64,000 nucleotides of DNA from Mucilaginibacter gracilis. Lineage in GTDB: Bacteria > Bacteroidota > Bacteroidia > Sphingobacteriales > Sphingobacteriaceae. The stretch covers positions 5,890,001 through 5,954,000 of the forward strand of contig NZ_RBKU01000001.1 of assembly GCF_003633615.1 (NCBI RefSeq), given 5' to 3'. The notes beneath the pieces were generated by a model. It did no database searches and was not told the origin of the DNA. It saw only the letters and a list, made by a program, of their open reading frames with translations. Shown piece by piece: positions 44,103 through 52,484 of this stretch (the first letter of the stretch is position 1; each line of letters starts with the position of its first letter). The position numbers and the translations under genes are program-made.

Positions 44103-44466
44103 TTATTCCCCCACAAGAATTCTGCTTGATCCCTTAACTTCCCATCTGCGTCTTTTGATGCAAAGGGCTACCTTATGACCCCGTATAGGGAAATCCTGTA
44201 TAGCTGTTTCAGGCAAGAAACCTTTCGATTCCAATTGTGACTTTTCATAACCCGATGGTGGCTCGTTCTTTTCTTCCAGGTAAATATTCATTTGCCCACT
44301 CTCAGGTGAGCGAACATCCATAAGTTCAAAATATTCCAAAAGACCTTCAGGTAAGATCAAACGGACAAGGGTTTCGTGTGGTGTAGACAAGGGTATTCGT
44401 ATTCGTTATTCCTATCCGCAAATCAAATACTTTTTTTATTAACCCACAAGAATTCTGCTTGATCCC
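44092..44466. repeat. 42-bp direct repeat bracketing the IS remnant
   Basis: 44092-44133 and 44425-44466 match at 40 of 42 positions; both contain CACAAGAATTCTGCTTGATC. The copies are 333 bp apart and enclose the whole orfA relic. Too long for an ordinary target duplication, so they probably reflect a local tandem duplication or recombination between element ends. Confidence 0.75.
44103..44390 (-). pseudogene. ISAon1-type transposase N-terminal ORF, orphan and truncated
   Basis: 95 codons from TTG 44390. It reads LVRLILPEGLLEYFELMDVR, IYLEEKNEPPSGYEKSQL, then SKGFLPETAIQDFPIRGHKV and CIKRRRWEV, the first ORF of two-ORF ISAon1-like elements. The following transposase ORF is absent, and the tail after RRRRWEV diverges into the flanking repeat. 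It is therefore a relic. Confidence 0.75.
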
Positions 44467-44921
44467 AAATCTGCATTTAAAATGCATTTTAAACAGAAAA
44501 GGCGCATTTTCATGCGCCTTTTAGCTTTAAACGTTCGACCTGTTGGGTGGTCTTTGTGATCCCGCTGGGATCACTTTTATCTATAGAAAAGCGCTTTTTA
44601 GCGCTGAAATCAACTTTTCTAATCAAAGTGGGCACCATTTAGGGCACCAGTCATTTTGGAACGCTTTGATATGATTTAAAGAACTAATTCGTGATATGTA
44701 AATATACGATTTTATAATAAATATCGGCGTTGTGGGATAATGTTTTTTGAAAATATCCGAGTTGATTTCGTGATCCTGCTAACTAATGTTATTCTAACAA
44801 TCTTTTAAATTTTAATGTTAGCAAACAAATTATTGCAACTCCGAGGATCGTCGTTCATTGTCACATTTTAAATTTAACGTTATGTAGGTATATCTTTCCG
44901 TTTTAATAACTCCGTCGCAAA
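44391..44921. other. Intergenic region with stacked hairpins
   Basis: Besides the repeat copy it holds a terminator-like hairpin AAAAGGCGCA/TGCGCCTTTT (44497-44522) with T-rich flanks, a second palindrome GTGATCCC/GGGATCAC (about 44556-44574) and AGCGCT repeats (about 44590-44605). GGGCACC occurs twice (about 44632-44646). On the minus strand the last segment reads WCPKWCPL before a stop, possibly a lost gene end. No gene can be supported. Confidence 0.4.
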
Positions 44922-45551
44922 CTAATTACAACGTACGGGCTTTGTTTGGCAATTGCAGTTGTCTGCCGGGTATTTACGCTGAATAAATGCACACATGAGA
45001 TCGCCTACAGCATAGGGTACCACATCCCGGAAGTCGGATTGATTGCGGACATCTTTGTCAAAGAAATTACGCTGATGGCAAAACTCATGGGCGATGTGGC
45101 TGGCATAGGTGATCATGGTGCAGTTGTAACACGGCGGATCAAGCAATAACCAATTGCGGTAAGTGGTGGTCAGGTTCTGTCCGGGACCAGTACTTCCCAT
45201 GGTACCGGACAAGTAAACACCAGGACGAAGGCCACGGGGTTTAATTACGAGGTTAATTCTGGCGGTATCGGTCCAGCGATAGAGCGTGTCGAAGGCGCCC
45301 TGAGCTGTAAGACCATTACGTACGTTTCCGCCTAAACGCTCCCAATCAAAATGATGACCCACGAACCCCCGTTCAAATTCAGGGTCGTGAATGATCTCGT
45401 TGATTAGTTTAACAGCATCGGCCACCATTTTACGGTAAACCGGATCAATGTTATTGGCCACTTTGATGGTTAAAACCGGCCTTGGTTGCGCAAAAAGTAT
45501 AGGGCTTGAAAAAAGAAGAAGGAGGATAAGGACAGGTAAATATTTTTTCAT
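44922..45551 (-). CDS. Secreted zincin-like hypothetical protein
   Basis: 209 residues with a signal peptide (cleavage near SPILFAQ). The motif SHIAHEFCHQRNFFDKD contains HEFCH, the HExxH zinc site of metallopeptidases. Four of its six cysteines are in CYNC and NCNCQ motifs and may form disulfides. The N-terminal region (TIKVANNIDPVYRKMVADAV) recalls other small secreted zincins. The third zinc ligand is uncertain. Probably a periplasmic or extracellular protease; no operon partner. Confidence 0.7.
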   Translation of the reverse strand: MKKYLPVLILLLLFSSPILFAQPRPVLTIKVANNIDPVYRKMVADAVKLINEIIHDPEFERGFVGHHFDWERLGGNVRNGLTAQGAFDTLYRWTDTARINLVIKPRGLRPGVYLSGTMGSTGPGQNLTTTYRNWLLLDPPCYNCTMITYASHIAHEFCHQRNFFDKDVRNQSDFRDVVPYAVGDLMCAFIQRKYPADNCNCQTKPVRCN

Positions 45552-45596
45552 ATACCTAAAATAATAATTATATTTAAACCAACCTTAATCACATAT

Positions 45597-45737
45597 ATGA
45601 AAATACTTTATAAAGTATTGTTTGCGCTTCTAACCTGCAGCACAAACATCCTCGTCGCTCAAGCACAGACCTGGCTGGGTGAATATTTCAGGAACAAATC
45701 CGAGCTAATAGTTTATTGCACAATAATATACTCTTAA
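45597..45737 (+). CDS. Possible 46-aa secreted mini-protein or gene start remnant
   Basis: ATG at 45597, TAA at 45735-45737. The N-terminus MKILYKVLFALLTCSTNILV followed by AQAQTWLGEYF is a convincing signal peptide, but only about 25 residues follow it. It is likely the 5' stump of a secreted protein gene, or a small secreted peptide. It lies 60 nt before the next gene in the same direction. Confidence 0.4.
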   Translation: MKILYKVLFALLTCSTNILVAQAQTWLGEYFRNKSELIVYCTIIYS

Positions 45738-45796
45738 TTTTTTACATAATTTTTTTAATGTTAAGTTTAATGCGTGATCTAAAACTTTATCCCTGA

Positions 45797-46294
45797 ATGA
45801 AACTAATCTTCCTCGTATTGCTGCTTTTGAGTATGATGAATGCTACTGTAGTTGCCCAGCAAAAGGATACCACGCGCTGGTATCAGAAACTACCGGCCTG
45901 CCCTTGCAGAAATCCCGATTTTAATGGTGTGAAATTAAATGACGGATGGGCAAAGGATAAAGGGAATCTGGCTAAATACCATAAAGGAGCAACCGCTTCA
46001 TTTCGTTCGTATCCGGCCGTGAAGACTGAAGAAGGTAAATCTTGCCAACAATGTTGCTATGATAGCAAGGGCGACCTAATTGTTAGCGGCCGGGCAGCAG
46101 GAACGCTGGATAAGAAAAGCGCTTGTAGTGGTGAAGATAAAAATGGCTTGATGACGGTCAGGTACTTTGGCCTGATCGGCCATTATTTTAAAGATGTGAA
46201 GCCTTGGAACAATTTGATGAAAAAAGACACGGCTGGCTGGAAAGCCTATAATGCCTTATGGATACCAAATAACGGAAATCATTGCGGCTTGTGA
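45797..46294 (+). CDS. Secreted cysteine-rich hypothetical protein
   Basis: 165 residues with signal peptide (cleavage near TVVAQ). The mature part has CPCRNPDF, KSCQQCCYDSKGDLIVSGRA and later SACSGEDKNG and NHCGL, so eight cysteines, probably paired. VRYFGLIGHYFKDVKPWNNL resembles sequences in polymorphic-toxin-linked or phospholipase-associated secreted proteins, but I do not recognise the family. The stop overlaps the likely GTG start of the NACHT gene (GTGA), so the two are translationally coupled. Confidence 0.68.
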   Translation: MKLIFLVLLLLSMMNATVVAQQKDTTRWYQKLPACPCRNPDFNGVKLNDGWAKDKGNLAKYHKGATASFRSYPAVKTEEGKSCQQCCYDSKGDLIVSGRAAGTLDKKSACSGEDKNGLMTVRYFGLIGHYFKDVKPWNNLMKKDTAGWKAYNALWIPNNGNHCGL

Positions 46295-49209
46295 ATAACA
46301 GAACCAACCTTTCGCGCTTAGCAGTCGGCCTAGGAGCGATTTTGTTACTCCTGATAAATACCTTTATTAGCGACGGGTTGATCAAGCAGCTCTGCAACGT
46401 CATTGCCGTAATTACTGGAAGCTATGCTTTAATAGCGAAAATATGGCCGAGAGCACCCTTCATCCATAAACTCAATTACGAACTGCGTAAATACGCTTTT
46501 TTCGATATTCTGCTCGGGGAGGTAAAAGACGAAAGTTCAACCACCGGAGAGCCTTTTGAAAAGTTCAAAAGCCGGGTTTTGACTTATACTTTAGAACAGA
46601 TCACTAATCGTACTGATCTCATTAATAGTCCGGAAATATTCAGTTTTGATTTCGGAGTGGATGAAAAATTTAAAGAAGGCACCAAACCTGAAAATAAAAC
46701 CAAAGACTGGAAATCACACCTCAATAAACAATTTCTGTTTATAACCGGTATATCAGGTAGCGGGAAAACATTCGAATTGATCAAGCGCGTACATTTTCTT
46801 TGTCAACAATTGATGCCCGGATTGACTGAACATGAATTACTGCGCCAAAAAAAGATACCCTTATACATCGAGCTCAAATCACTGGATCGTAAATTAGATC
46901 ATCACTGGATTGTTGATTACATTAGTAAATCAGCCGCTGTAGCTAATAAAAGCTTAAGTCAACGGCAAATTACGGCTTTGTTAACCAGTAATGAGGTGAT
47001 TTACTTCTTTGATGGTGTAGACGAAGTATTACAGCAGTATAGGGATGATTGTGTAAAGCAGATGATCAAACTTTCGGAGGACACAGGTGTACACGTAACC
47101 TGCCGGAAGAAAGTATTTAAGGAACTTGAAAACATGAATATCCTGTCGCGAGAATGTTTTCCAGCGGAATATTTCCTCAAACCTTTATCCATCGAATGGG
47201 TAAAGGAAATTATCCTCGCCCTGACTGATCGACCCAACGAAGAAAAGGCCGAGATGATCGCGTTTATTACTAATAAACCGAACTTACAGCAGCATATGTC
47301 GCGCCCGATCTTCCTGAATTTGTTTATTGGCGTTTATCATAACTTAAGCACGGAAGAAAAGAGAATGTTAGAGTCCGCGGATGAGGATGCGACTATGGAT
47401 GTGCTTTGGACGAATTATGAAGATTTTATCGTTAAAAAGAAACTGCCCCGTGATAGTGATGTTTTGGCAATCAGGACTATAACGGTATGGTTGGCGAAGA
47501 TCATGGGCTACCGGTCTTTCTTTATCGAATCCATCCAGCCGTTTTGGCTTTCAAGAATCGAGGGAGGAGAAGTCGTTGAATATAAAGCGGTTCAACGACT
47601 TTATTTTTTGGCGACTCGAATTATAGCCTCGGTGATCATCGGTGTTGCGCTTTCTTGTATCATTTCGACCCCATTTGCATTGTTATCAGGCAGTATTGTA
47701 GGCGGGATCACTATTGCCATTTTTGCCGGACTTTATAATGGCCGGCCCACGCCAACGCGCATGCCCCCCTGGCTTTCCAGTTTGCTTTTTTCACTGGGTA
47801 TGATCTTAACGCTCATCTTAGTCTGCGGTGCATACCAAGGGTTGACCTTGCCACGCGCGCCGGAGGAAATGGCGACACCTTATTTCTCGGCAACGGAATG
47901 CTGGCCGGGCGTTCTCCTGGGCATTACTTTGAGTACGATCTTCAGCTATCGGGTGATTATGGAAAAGATCAAGAAACAATATATCCTGCCGGTGGAATTG
48001 TTCCACTTCGACTGGCCTCATGCTTTCAAATATGGATTGTCATGGGGTTTTACAAGTGGGGTTATTACCGGTAGCATTGCCATCTATGTCAGGCACCATT
48101 ACGCGAAAACGGTCTTTATCAGGAAATGGCTCGTTCCTTATCTCCAAAAGATCGTTATAAAATTCGGCGGCGTGAAAATCTCCGACCGGAACATTGATAT
48201 TGCGATTTTCATTTATGCTTTCCTCGTTACTTTTTTTGTGGCATCGATCATCATTGTTCTATTGGCTGGTCGTTATAACGATAAGATCGAAGAAGACACG
48301 GGAAAGAAACAGAAACTGAATTACGGGATTAAAGAATCCCGTCGTCACGCCGTCATCCATGCTGTCAAGGTTGGCGTGTTGGTTTGTGTACTTTACTATT
48401 TTGTGATGATCCGAATGGGCATGGGGAATTGGTTTTTTTCTTTCAAAATATCGTTCGGGATCGCTGTATTAGCTTTTTTGTGGTTTGGCGGAATGGAGGT
48501 GATCAATCACCGCATACTTCGCATCAATCTTTATTTCCGTGGGATTGCGCCGTTAGACTATAGTCCCTGGGTGCAATCACAACAAGATATGGGTTTAATT
48601 ATACCGACCGGCTTTCAAATGAAATTTTATCACACCACCCTGGCGGGCTATTATATGCGCTACAAACTGGCTGATAACCCTCGGATCAGATTGAAAAAGA
48701 AAAATGTGAAGGATGTTTTTTTATACTGCCTTTTGCTATCCATATGTCTTGGCTTTTTCGGCCTTCCATTTTATATGCGCTATGGCAAGGACACTTATTG
48801 GAAAAGTAAATACGAAGTCCATACGGTTATACCCCAAGTAAAACAGGAAACAGATAGTACCTACCGTTTTCTGGCAGACCAGAAACTTACGGTTTCCACC
48901 GGCGGGCATGTTGTCGTTGGAACCTTCGTTGGTTATACCTCGCCTGCCGGAACAACATGCGGTTTTATGGGCATGCCCATCGACAGCGCCTATAACGTTG
49001 AAGGATTCGGTGCTTACCGCCATGCGGCGTTACTTTACCGGATCAAACGGCAAGGCGCGGCCTGGTCGAAATATCGTTACGCTGCTGATCTCCGTTTGCT
49101 CAAAGTCGCTAAAAATGACGAGTTGCAATTGCTGGTCAATGATAAAGAATGGCAAAATAATTCCGGGCATTACCAGCTCAGTATGACTGTTTGTGATACC
49201 TGTAAATAG
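46291..49209 (+). CDS. Membrane-embedded NACHT-type STAND NTPase
   Basis: 972 residues from GTG 46291, chosen because it overlaps the upstream TGA. Order: two N-terminal membrane helices (1-50), NACHT domain with Walker A GISGSGKT (153-160) and Walker B FFDGVDE (about 239-245), then helical arm, then about eight membrane helices (about 430-760) and a C-terminal soluble domain of 110 residues (STGGHVVVGTFVGYTSPAGT, GAYRHAALLYRI) that resembles a beta-sandwich ligand-binding domain. Bacterial NACHT proteins are often antiphage sensors. This one could sense outside signals through the C-terminal domain. It ends in TAG and is followed directly by the broken GDPD gene. Confidence 0.82.
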   Translation: MNNRTNLSRLAVGLGAILLLLINTFISDGLIKQLCNVIAVITGSYALIAKIWPRAPFIHKLNYELRKYAFFDILLGEVKDESSTTGEPFEKFKSRVLTYTLEQITNRTDLINSPEIFSFDFGVDEKFKEGTKPENKTKDWKSHLNKQFLFITGISGSGKTFELIKRVHFLCQQLMPGLTEHELLRQKKIPLYIELKSLDRKLDHHWIVDYISKSAAVANKSLSQRQITALLTSNEVIYFFDGVDEVLQQYRDDCVKQMIKLSEDTGVHVTCRKKVFKELENMNILSRECFPAEYFLKPLSIEWVKEIILALTDRPNEEKAEMIAFITNKPNLQQHMSRPIFLNLFIGVYHNLSTEEKRMLESADEDATMDVLWTNYEDFIVKKKLPRDSDVLAIRTITVWLAKIMGYRSFFIESIQPFWLSRIEGGEVVEYKAVQRLYFLATRIIASVIIGVALSCIISTPFALLSGSIVGGITIAIFAGLYNGRPTPTRMPPWLSSLLFSLGMILTLILVCGAYQGLTLPRAPEEMATPYFSATECWPGVLLGITLSTIFSYRVIMEKIKKQYILPVELFHFDWPHAFKYGLSWGFTSGVITGSIAIYVRHHYAKTVFIRKWLVPYLQKIVIKFGGVKISDRNIDIAIFIYAFLVTFFVASIIIVLLAGRYNDKIEEDTGKKQKLNYGIKESRRHAVIHAVKVGVLVCVLYYFVMIRMGMGNWFFSFKISFGIAVLAFLWFGGMEVINHRILRINLYFRGIAPLDYSPWVQSQQDMGLIIPTGFQMKFYHTTLAGYYMRYKLADNPRIRLKKKNVKDVFLYCLLLSICLGFFGLPFYMRYGKDTYWKSKYEVHTVIPQVKQETDSTYRFLADQKLTVSTGGHVVVGTFVGYTSPAGTTCGFMGMPIDSAYNVEGFGAYRHAALLYRIKRQGAAWSKYRYAADLRLLKVAKNDELQLLVNDKEWQNNSGHYQLSMTVCDTCK

Positions 49210-49405
49210 TGAAAATGACAGAACAACTTGACTGGTTAACGAGCCGGCCGATCGCCCATCGTGGCTTGCATGATCGCGAAAATTCGGTGCCGGAAAACTC
49301 TATGAGCGCATTTGAAAACGCAATTGCGCACAACTATGCTATCGAACTTGACGTGCATGTTACGCTAAGCCACGAGGTAGTTGTGTTTCATGACGACAGT
49401 TTAAA
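49209..49405 (+). pseudogene. Glycerophosphodiester phosphodiesterase gene, 5' part, split by IS
   Basis: The GTG at 49209 overlaps the NACHT stop (TAGTG). The frame reads LTSRPIAHRGLHDRENSVPE, NSMSAFENAIAHNYAIELDV and HVTLSHEVVVFHDDSL, the N-terminus of a GDPD with the His of AHRG and the ELDV metal-binding Glu and Asp. At 49406 an insertion sequence begins. Removing it and one TTAAA copy gives FHDDSLKRMCGVERRVDSL, the expected continuation. Confidence 0.9.
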
Positions 49406-50993
49406 CCCTAACTCCGCTAATTTAGGTAGTCTATGTCAATAGATTTAAAGAGGTCTTTTGTCTTTTTTGTTATTTCGGATCTTACCCAGGTGTTTCGGAT
49501 TTTAGTTTGGTAGATGCTTTTTGATATTTCTACTATGTCCTTTGGTGCATATTTTGAAAGTTTGTTTGCTGTTTTTAGTCGTGTATACAACCTGTAGTAT
49601 GCGATCATGGCTATAAAATTTGCCATTAACCATCCTTCCAGCACATATCGGTTCTGCATGTAGGTTTTGTCTGCAAGCAGGAAGTGCTTGTAGGCGTCAA
49701 ACATGACTTCTATTTCATTGCGCTGTTTGTAGGTTTCATATAACATTTGTGCGGACACCGCTTCAGGCAGGTGATTCGTGAGTGTAAGTGTTCCAAAACG
49801 GTCAACCCGTTCAAAGAAATCAACTTCTTTATACTTATCAGGATGTGTTTGAGTACGGGTAAGGAAATCAGCTTCTTCTTCTACTCTAAGGCGCTCGTCA
49901 AGGTAAGTAGTTAGCATCAGTCCTTCTTTTTCATATTCATAATACCAGACCACCCTCTTCTGATAGGTGAAATAATTCTTTATACCTTTTTTAAAATTGG
50001 CTTGCTGTAGCGGTTCATAATCTATGAGATTATTATTTCTGTATAGTGGGATAATGAAATGAATGGAGGCAGTTTTGAGGTCAGCGACGTTTTTCTTGCT
50101 GTAAAATCCCTTGTCGGCAATGAAAACCACATCTTTGATATTTAGTTCGTCTACACATATCTTCATCGATGTAACGTCAGTAATATTCCCATTGATAAGT
50201 CTATAATACACCGGTTGTTGCATTTGTGCAGAAAAAATGTACATCAGGCGTATTTGTGGATCATAGCTATGCTGTGGATTATAACCCATTGCGTTGACTG
50301 AAAGATGTTCTGAAAGGGATGGTATGTGCGTAGAATCAATCATTACAAATTTATCCTGCATAGCTTCCCTTACCCCTAATCTGCCTTTCATCCAGCCCAG
50401 CAATAGTTCTCTGTTTTCTCCTACATATTTCAATGCAGCTGTAATTGCTTTGTCATCAAGACCTTTTGTGACCCAGTTCAGAGAACAGTAGTCATGTGCA
50501 TGTTGAAACGGCATACGCTTTATTGGGTGCTGATAAGCAAAACGCATCATTGCTACTGTCAATAATGTTTGACTAACAGGCTCTGGGAAGAGTGTAAGTA
50601 AACTGGGAAGATCCTCAGCAAGCAAAGACGTAAAGAGATTATACAATCCGTATGTTTTGATATCTACTACCGGCAGGCTGTTGCCTTTATCTTTTATTAG
50701 TTTTTTATCCGACGGGACAAAGCCCTCCTTCTCGGTGATTTTACCAAGAAGTTCCAGGGTTATTTTATCCGTCCGCTTTTTTTCAGAATTATAACGATAC
50801 TCAACAGCGTACTTGTAAAATGTACCCTTGATAAGCCTGATCTCTGTTTTTGGCTCTTTAAATTTTTGAATCCAGGAAGGTAACGACATAGACAACCTAA
50901 TTAGGTAGCCCAAAATAAACAAAAAAAGGAACAATCAAGCGTTGTTCCACTATATTTTTCAAAATAGACGGGGTAATTATGCGGAGTTAGGGG
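49406..50993 (-). mobile_element. Complete IS4/IS1634-like insertion sequence with 5-bp target duplication
   Basis: 1588 bp. Terminal inverted repeats share CCCTAACTCCGC at both ends, followed by imperfect TAATT; the right end has one extra base. It is flanked by TTAAA at 49401-49405 and 50994-50998, a 5-bp target duplication. It carries one transposase gene whose TAG stop lies inside the left terminal repeat. Intact ends and ORF suggest recent movement. Confidence 0.92.
49417..50934 (-). CDS. DDE transposase of the IS4/IS1634-like element
   Basis: 505 residues. The RNase H-like DDE core has FVMIDSTHIPSLSEHLSVNA with the first Asp, KDVVFIADKGFYSKKNVADL with the second Asp, and YETYKQRNEIEVMFDAYKHF with the catalytic Glu in the YxxRxxIE-like motif typical of IS4-group enzymes. 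Length is normal and the frame intact. Start at 50934, 60 bp inside the right end. Confidence 0.9.
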   Translation of the reverse strand: MFLFLFILGYLIRLSMSLPSWIQKFKEPKTEIRLIKGTFYKYAVEYRYNSEKKRTDKITLELLGKITEKEGFVPSDKKLIKDKGNSLPVVDIKTYGLYNLFTSLLAEDLPSLLTLFPEPVSQTLLTVAMMRFAYQHPIKRMPFQHAHDYCSLNWVTKGLDDKAITAALKYVGENRELLLGWMKGRLGVREAMQDKFVMIDSTHIPSLSEHLSVNAMGYNPQHSYDPQIRLMYIFSAQMQQPVYYRLINGNITDVTSMKICVDELNIKDVVFIADKGFYSKKNVADLKTASIHFIIPLYRNNNLIDYEPLQQANFKKGIKNYFTYQKRVVWYYEYEKEGLMLTTYLDERLRVEEEADFLTRTQTHPDKYKEVDFFERVDRFGTLTLTNHLPEAVSAQMLYETYKQRNEIEVMFDAYKHFLLADKTYMQNRYVLEGWLMANFIAMIAYYRLYTRLKTANKLSKYAPKDIVEISKSIYQTKIRNTWVRSEITKKTKDLFKSIDIDYLN

Positions 50994-51356
50994 TTAAAAC
51001 GCATGTGTGGTGTGGAACGGAGGGTTGATTCCCTGACTAAACAAATCTCGTATATTACCCTCTTTTAAATACAGATGAGCGGATACCGCTTTTAAAAGAT
51101 GTGTTAAATCTGGTCAAAGGCCGGGTACCATTGCTCATTGAAATCAAACGCCAGCCCTGGGTGAAGAATGCCAATATGGTTATTTTGAATAGCTTATTGG
51201 GATATAAAGGCGCTTTTGCTATCCAGTCATTTGATCCGATGTTACTGGGATGGTTTGCCAAGAAAGGGCCAATGATCATCAGAGGGCAGCTCTCATCGGA
51301 TTTCCACGAAGAAAGAATGAGCAGGCTAACCAAGTCATCGCTCGAACGTCGGATTA
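50994..51356 (+). pseudogene. GDPD gene, 3' part, frameshifted and truncated
   Basis: After the target duplication, KRMCGVERRVDSLTKQISYI runs to a stop near 51063; the reading then shifts to LLNTDERIPLLKDVLNLVKG, RVPLLIEIKRQPWV and AFAIQSFDPMLLGW. Thus there is a second lesion besides the IS: a frameshift in CCCTCTTTTAAAT. The GDPD match fades at about SSLERR (51348), where the sequence joins the lanC-like gene. The normal C-terminus is missing. Confidence 0.82.
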
Positions 51357-52484
51357 ATGTCCGGAACTTGGGGCCAAGCAATATACATGTTTGAATTCGG
51401 CATATTAACCGATAATCAAACGTTTATAAATCATGGAGTCAAAATCATAGAAGATAGTATTATAAAAATAAATAACAGCAAAGTTTCTTGCTCACTCAGT
51501 AACGGATTGGCTGGTTTTGGTTGGCTTATAAATTACTTGATTAAAAACGACTTTATAGACGAGGATTCAATTGATGTTCTTAGACCTAGCCATCCATATT
51601 TATTAAATTTTGCTGGACAAACAATTAAGGATGGCAATTATGATTATCTGCATGGAGCACTTGGAACAGGAATTTATTTATTATCTGGATTAGAGGACTT
51701 AACACTCACCATTGGACTTGAGAACTTGGTACAACAATTAAACTTGCTATGCATTAAGGGCCCTAAATATACAGGAAAGTGGACATTTTACGACTATAAT
51801 GGTCGTCATAATGGGCAAATAAATACAAGTCTATCACATGGGATGGCTAGTATAATTCTATTCTTATGCGAGGCTTTTAAAGCTCAAATTGCTCCTAGTA
51901 TATGTTTGGAATTAATTGAAAGGGCTGTAAATTTTTATCATAGCATTTGCCAAAATACAGACATAGATAAATGCTTTTTCCCAGATATGCTTTATACAGA
52001 TCAGAATAATACAAAAAAAAAGTCACGTCTTGCATGGTGTTATGGCGACTTGGGCATAGGTTGGGCTTTGCTAGAAGCCTCTGCAATTTTGAACGACAGT
52101 TCAACTTACGACCTTGCAATGGCAATTTTCTTGTATAGCGCTAATAGGAGGTCTTTACCGGACAATGAAGTTTACGATGCAGGGTTTTGTCATGGAACCG
52201 CCGGTATCGCACATATTTTTCATATGGTGTATCAAAAAACAGCAGACCTAAATTGTAAAGATGCAGCTCGTTTTTGGATCAATAAGACTCTAAGTTTTTC
52301 AAGCTCTAAAAATGCAATTGTTGATCACACCCCCTTTAGTACTATATCGGGTACTTCCAGCCCATTGCTTGGTGAAATAGGATTATTGGAAGGCATGGCC
52401 GGTATTGGAATGGTACTCCTTAATAGTATTTGTTCCAGTAAAACTAATTGGGATTCATGTTTACTTTTATCATCATTAAAATAA
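51357..52484 (+). CDS. lanC: LanC-like lanthipeptide cyclase, N-terminally truncated
   Basis: 375 residues from ATG 51357. Alpha-toroid repeats are visible: CSLSNGLAGFGWLINYL, YDYLHGALGTGIYLLSGL, TSLSHGMASIILFL, the zinc ligands Cys in AWCYGDLGIGWALLEA and Cys-His in FCHGTAGIAHIF, and LLEGMAGIGMVLL. The enzyme adds cysteine thiols to dehydrated Ser/Thr to form lanthionine rings. The frame is open upstream only to 51330, where it meets GDPD-derived DNA; homology seems to start at GLMSGTWGQAIYMFEFG, so about 40 N-terminal residues of the usual form are missing. Zinc site intact, so activity is possible but doubtful. Confidence 0.88.
   Translation: MSGTWGQAIYMFEFGILTDNQTFINHGVKIIEDSIIKINNSKVSCSLSNGLAGFGWLINYLIKNDFIDEDSIDVLRPSHPYLLNFAGQTIKDGNYDYLHGALGTGIYLLSGLEDLTLTIGLENLVQQLNLLCIKGPKYTGKWTFYDYNGRHNGQINTSLSHGMASIILFLCEAFKAQIAPSICLELIERAVNFYHSICQNTDIDKCFFPDMLYTDQNNTKKKSRLAWCYGDLGIGWALLEASAILNDSSTYDLAMAIFLYSANRRSLPDNEVYDAGFCHGTAGIAHIFHMVYQKTADLNCKDAARFWINKTLSFSSSKNAIVDHTPFSTISGTSSPLLGEIGLLEGMAGIGMVLLNSICSSKTNWDSCLLLSSLK

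Noticed and set aside
44556..44650. Possible tRNA or attachment site near the GGGCACC repeats
   Set aside because: No cloverleaf, T-loop or acceptor stem could be built on either strand.
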